NCBI GenBank assembly: GCA_005889295.1
Contig: VBEY01000041.1
Span: forward strand, 1-41,722
DNA: 41,722 bases
Source: Chloroflexota bacterium
GTDB lineage: Bacteria > Chloroflexota > Limnocylindria > P2-11E
Reading direction: 5' to 3'
Shown: positions 40,005 to 41,722 of the stretch, piece after piece
How positions within the stretch are numbered: position 1 is the stretch's first letter
Layout: every line of letters begins with the position of its first letter
Program-made: the position numbers and the translations under genes
Notes under the pieces: generated by a model
What the model was told of the DNA's origin: nothing
The model's input: the letters and a program-made list of their open reading frames with translations, nothing else
Databases searched by the model: none

Positions 40005-41722
40005 CTATGCGGCGTCTTTGCCAGGCGTCGCGGCGGCTCCGGGCAGCTCGCGCGCAGTGAAGGTGCACTCGGGGTAGCGCTCGCAGCCGTAGAACATCGA
40101 ACGGCCGCGGCCGCGGCGTCGGACGAGCTCGCCCTTGCCACACTCCGGGCAGGTGACGCCGGTCTTCTGCTGCGTCTTCTTGATGTACTTGCAGTCCGGG
40201 TAGCCGGTGCATCCGATGAACGGCCCGAAGCGGCCGCGCCGTCTCGCGAGCGGCTTGCCGCAGTCCGGGCAGATCTCGCCCTCGAGGATCTCGAGCTGCG
40301 GCTCCTTCTGTCCCTCGAGTGGCTCGGAGTAGTCGCACGCGCCTTCCGCGAGCGGCTCGCCCTTCTTGCCCTTCTTGAAGCCGGTGCACGAGTAGAAGCG
40401 GCCGTACCGACCGAGCTTGATGATGACCGGCCGTCCGCACTTCGGGCAGATGCGATCGGTGGCCTCCTCGGTCACGTCAGACTTCTTGATCGACTTCGTC
40501 TTCTCCTCGACGAGCTTGCTGAACGGTCCGAAGAAGTCGCGAACGACAGGGACCCACTCGACCTCGCCGTCGGCGATCTTGTCGAGGTCCTCCTCCATCC
40601 GCGCGGTGAAGCCCGTGTCCACGATGTCAGGGAAGTGCTCGCTCAGGAAGTCGGTGACGACGAAGCCGACGTCCTCCGGCATGAGCGCGCGGCCTTCCTT
40701 GCGGACGTACTTGCGATCGACGAGCGTCGAGATCGTCGGCGCGTACGTCGACGGCCGGCCGATGCCGTGCTCCTCGAGCGTTTTCACGAGCGACGCTTCG
40801 GTGAAGCGCGCTGGCGGCTGCGTGAAGTGCTGCGATGCGTCGAGGCCAAGCAGCTTCAGAGCCTCACCCGGCTGAACCTCGGGAAGCGGGGAGATCTCCT
40901 TCTCGGGCTCGTCGCTCGACTCGAAGTACACGCGCAGGAACCCATCGAAGAGCACGCGGCGTCCGTTCGCGCGCAGCAGGTACTGACCCGCCTCGATGTC
41001 GAGACGCGTGTTCTCGAAACGCGCCGGTGCCATCTGCGACGCGATCGTCCGTTGCCAGATGATCGAGTAGAGCTTCAGCTGGTCGGGTTTGAGGTACCGC
41101 TTCATACGGTCCGGGGTCCGCGAAAGGTCCGTGGGCCGGATCGCCTCGTGCGCCTCCTGCGCGCCCTTCGAACGGGTCTTGTAGTGGCGCGGCTTATCGA
41201 TCGCGTAGGGCGCGCCGAACTCCTTCGTGATGACCTCACGCGCCTGGTGGAGCGCGCCCTCGGCGACGTGGAGCGAGTCGGTGCGCATATAGGTGATGAG
41301 ACCGACCGGGGCGCCCTCGCCGACCGCGATGCCTTCATAGAGCTGCTGCGCCAGAACCATCGTCCGCTTCACCGAATAGCCGAGCTTGCGGGATGCCTCC
41401 TGCTGCAGGGTCGAGGTGGTGAAGGGCGGCGCGGCGTTCCGGCCGCTCTCCTTCTTCTCGACGCTCTTGACCGCGTACTGGGCATCGGCGAGCGCCGCAC
41501 GGTGCTTGTCCGCGGTCTCACCGTCATGGATTTCGAGCTTGTGGCCTTTGTGTTGGATGACCTCCGCCGCCAACGTCTCGCCCGCGTGGTTCGCGAGCGC
41601 GGCCTCGAGCGTCCAGTACTCCTGGGGCACAAAGGCCTGGATCTCGCGCTCGCGGTCGACAATCAGCCGAAGGGCGACGGACTGAACGCGGCCGGCGGAA
41701 AGCCCGTAGCGGATCTTCTTCC
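40005..41722 (-). CDS. topA: DNA topoisomerase I (5' end outside window)
   Basis: The frame is open to the window edge (572 codons visible); the first visible residues KKIRYGLSAGRVQSVALRL are the conserved domain after the Toprim region. The active-site Tyr is in PVGLITYMRTDS (~residue 135 of the visible part). Downstream come ARFENTRLDIEAG and RFTEASLVKTLEEHGIGRPSTYAPTI. Three C-terminal zinc ribbons follow, in CPKCG...CTGF...C, CPDCG...CTGYPDC and CPECG...CERYPEC. It relaxes negative supercoils. The ATG at 41630 is internal and not the start. It is the first visible gene of a long minus-strand operon that runs on into femX, femX and murE. Confidence 0.96.
   Translation of the reverse strand, partial: KKIRYGLSAGRVQSVALRLIVDREREIQAFVPQEYWTLEAALANHAGETLAAEVIQHKGHKLEIHDGETADKHRAALADAQYAVKSVEKKESGRNAAPPFTTSTLQQEASRKLGYSVKRTMVLAQQLYEGIAVGEGAPVGLITYMRTDSLHVAEGALHQAREVITKEFGAPYAIDKPRHYKTRSKGAQEAHEAIRPTDLSRTPDRMKRYLKPDQLKLYSIIWQRTIASQMAPARFENTRLDIEAGQYLLRANGRRVLFDGFLRVYFESSDEPEKEISPLPEVQPGEALKLLGLDASQHFTQPPARFTEASLVKTLEEHGIGRPSTYAPTISTLVDRKYVRKEGRALMPEDVGFVVTDFLSEHFPDIVDTGFTARMEEDLDKIADGEVEWVPVVRDFFGPFSKLVEEKTKSIKKSDVTEEATDRICPKCGRPVIIKLGRYGRFYSCTGFKKGKKGEPLAEGACDYSEPLEGQKEPQLEILEGEICPDCGKPLARRRGRFGPFIGCTGYPDCKYIKKTQQKTGVTCPECGKGELVRRRGRGRSMFYGCERYPECTFTARELPGAAATPGKDAA

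Noticed and set aside
1-41722. tRNA, rRNA, CRISPR arrays, insertion sequences, prophage
   Set aside because: None seen on either strand. The holin-like domain at 10757-12781 is part of a chromosomal fusion enzyme, not evidence of a phage.

Overview
The window is 41.7 kb of GC-rich bacterial chromosome, roughly two-thirds G+C by eye. Genes are tightly packed and often overlap by 1-4 bases (TGATG, ATGA, TTGA junctions), and GTG and TTG starts are common. Gene content (fused-gamma KorA with KorB, SecD and SecF as separate genes, TatA/B-like protein, PyrF, RelA/SpoT, RecJ, MurE with FemX-type ligases, TopA) and the mix of single-membrane-style lipoproteins suit a member of Chloroflexota (Limnocylindria-like lineages) or, less likely, a high-GC actinobacterial relative. 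There is no rRNA or tRNA to settle this, so the assignment is inference.

Layout. 1-4792 (minus): operon aspartase > CPA1 sodium/proton antiporter > M20 peptidase > DHFR/RibD-like reductase (cut by the window edge). 4819-8703 (plus): 2-oxoacid:ferredoxin oxidoreductase korA-korB. Here korB appears as a broken, intein-bearing copy (6749-8017) followed by an intact copy (7753-8703). 8762-10287 (plus): small membrane protein and a secreted protein, ended by a strong bidirectional hairpin. 10325-17114: Lys-tailed small protein, holin-domain/phosphodiesterase fusion, metal-dependent hydrolase, 14-helix drug efflux pump with a candidate operator, and an S9 peptidase. 17114-24432: membrane glycosyltransferase, then minus-strand operon recJ > relA/spoT > alpha/beta hydrolase, divergent from a deacetylase-like lipoprotein. 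24429-28317 (minus): two related small membrane-anchored proteins followed by an unusual FtsH-like protease, and upstream a membrane-anchored hydrolase. 28333-31781 (minus): pyrF > tatB-like > secD > secF. 31827-34638 (plus): phosphonate/phosphate-type ABC importer phnD-phnC-phnE. 34798-41722 (minus): topA (cut by the edge) > femX-like > femX-like > murE > P-loop kinase > beta-propeller protein, one continuous overlapping operon mixing cell-wall and DNA-topology genes.

The most interesting spot is korB. A LAGLIDADG intein interrupts the iron-sulfur CPGC motif exactly before Cys27, but it breaks off inside the endonuclease domain with no C-terminal splicing blocks, and the korB start then begins again. 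The perfect direct repeat flanking it is exactly 77 bp and ends at the first variant base next to the insertion. That is what a de Bruijn assembly with k=77 would produce when intein-plus and intein-minus alleles coexist in the population. I therefore read the intein itself as real and the junction at 7737/7738 as probably chimeric, with a genuine broken-homing event as the alternative.

A second theme is promoter architecture. Many operon heads carry a TANNNT box only 6-9 bases before the start codon, implying leaderless or near-leaderless mRNAs. Two divergent pairs (aspA/korA and pyrF/phnD) have -10 boxes that overlap on opposite strands.
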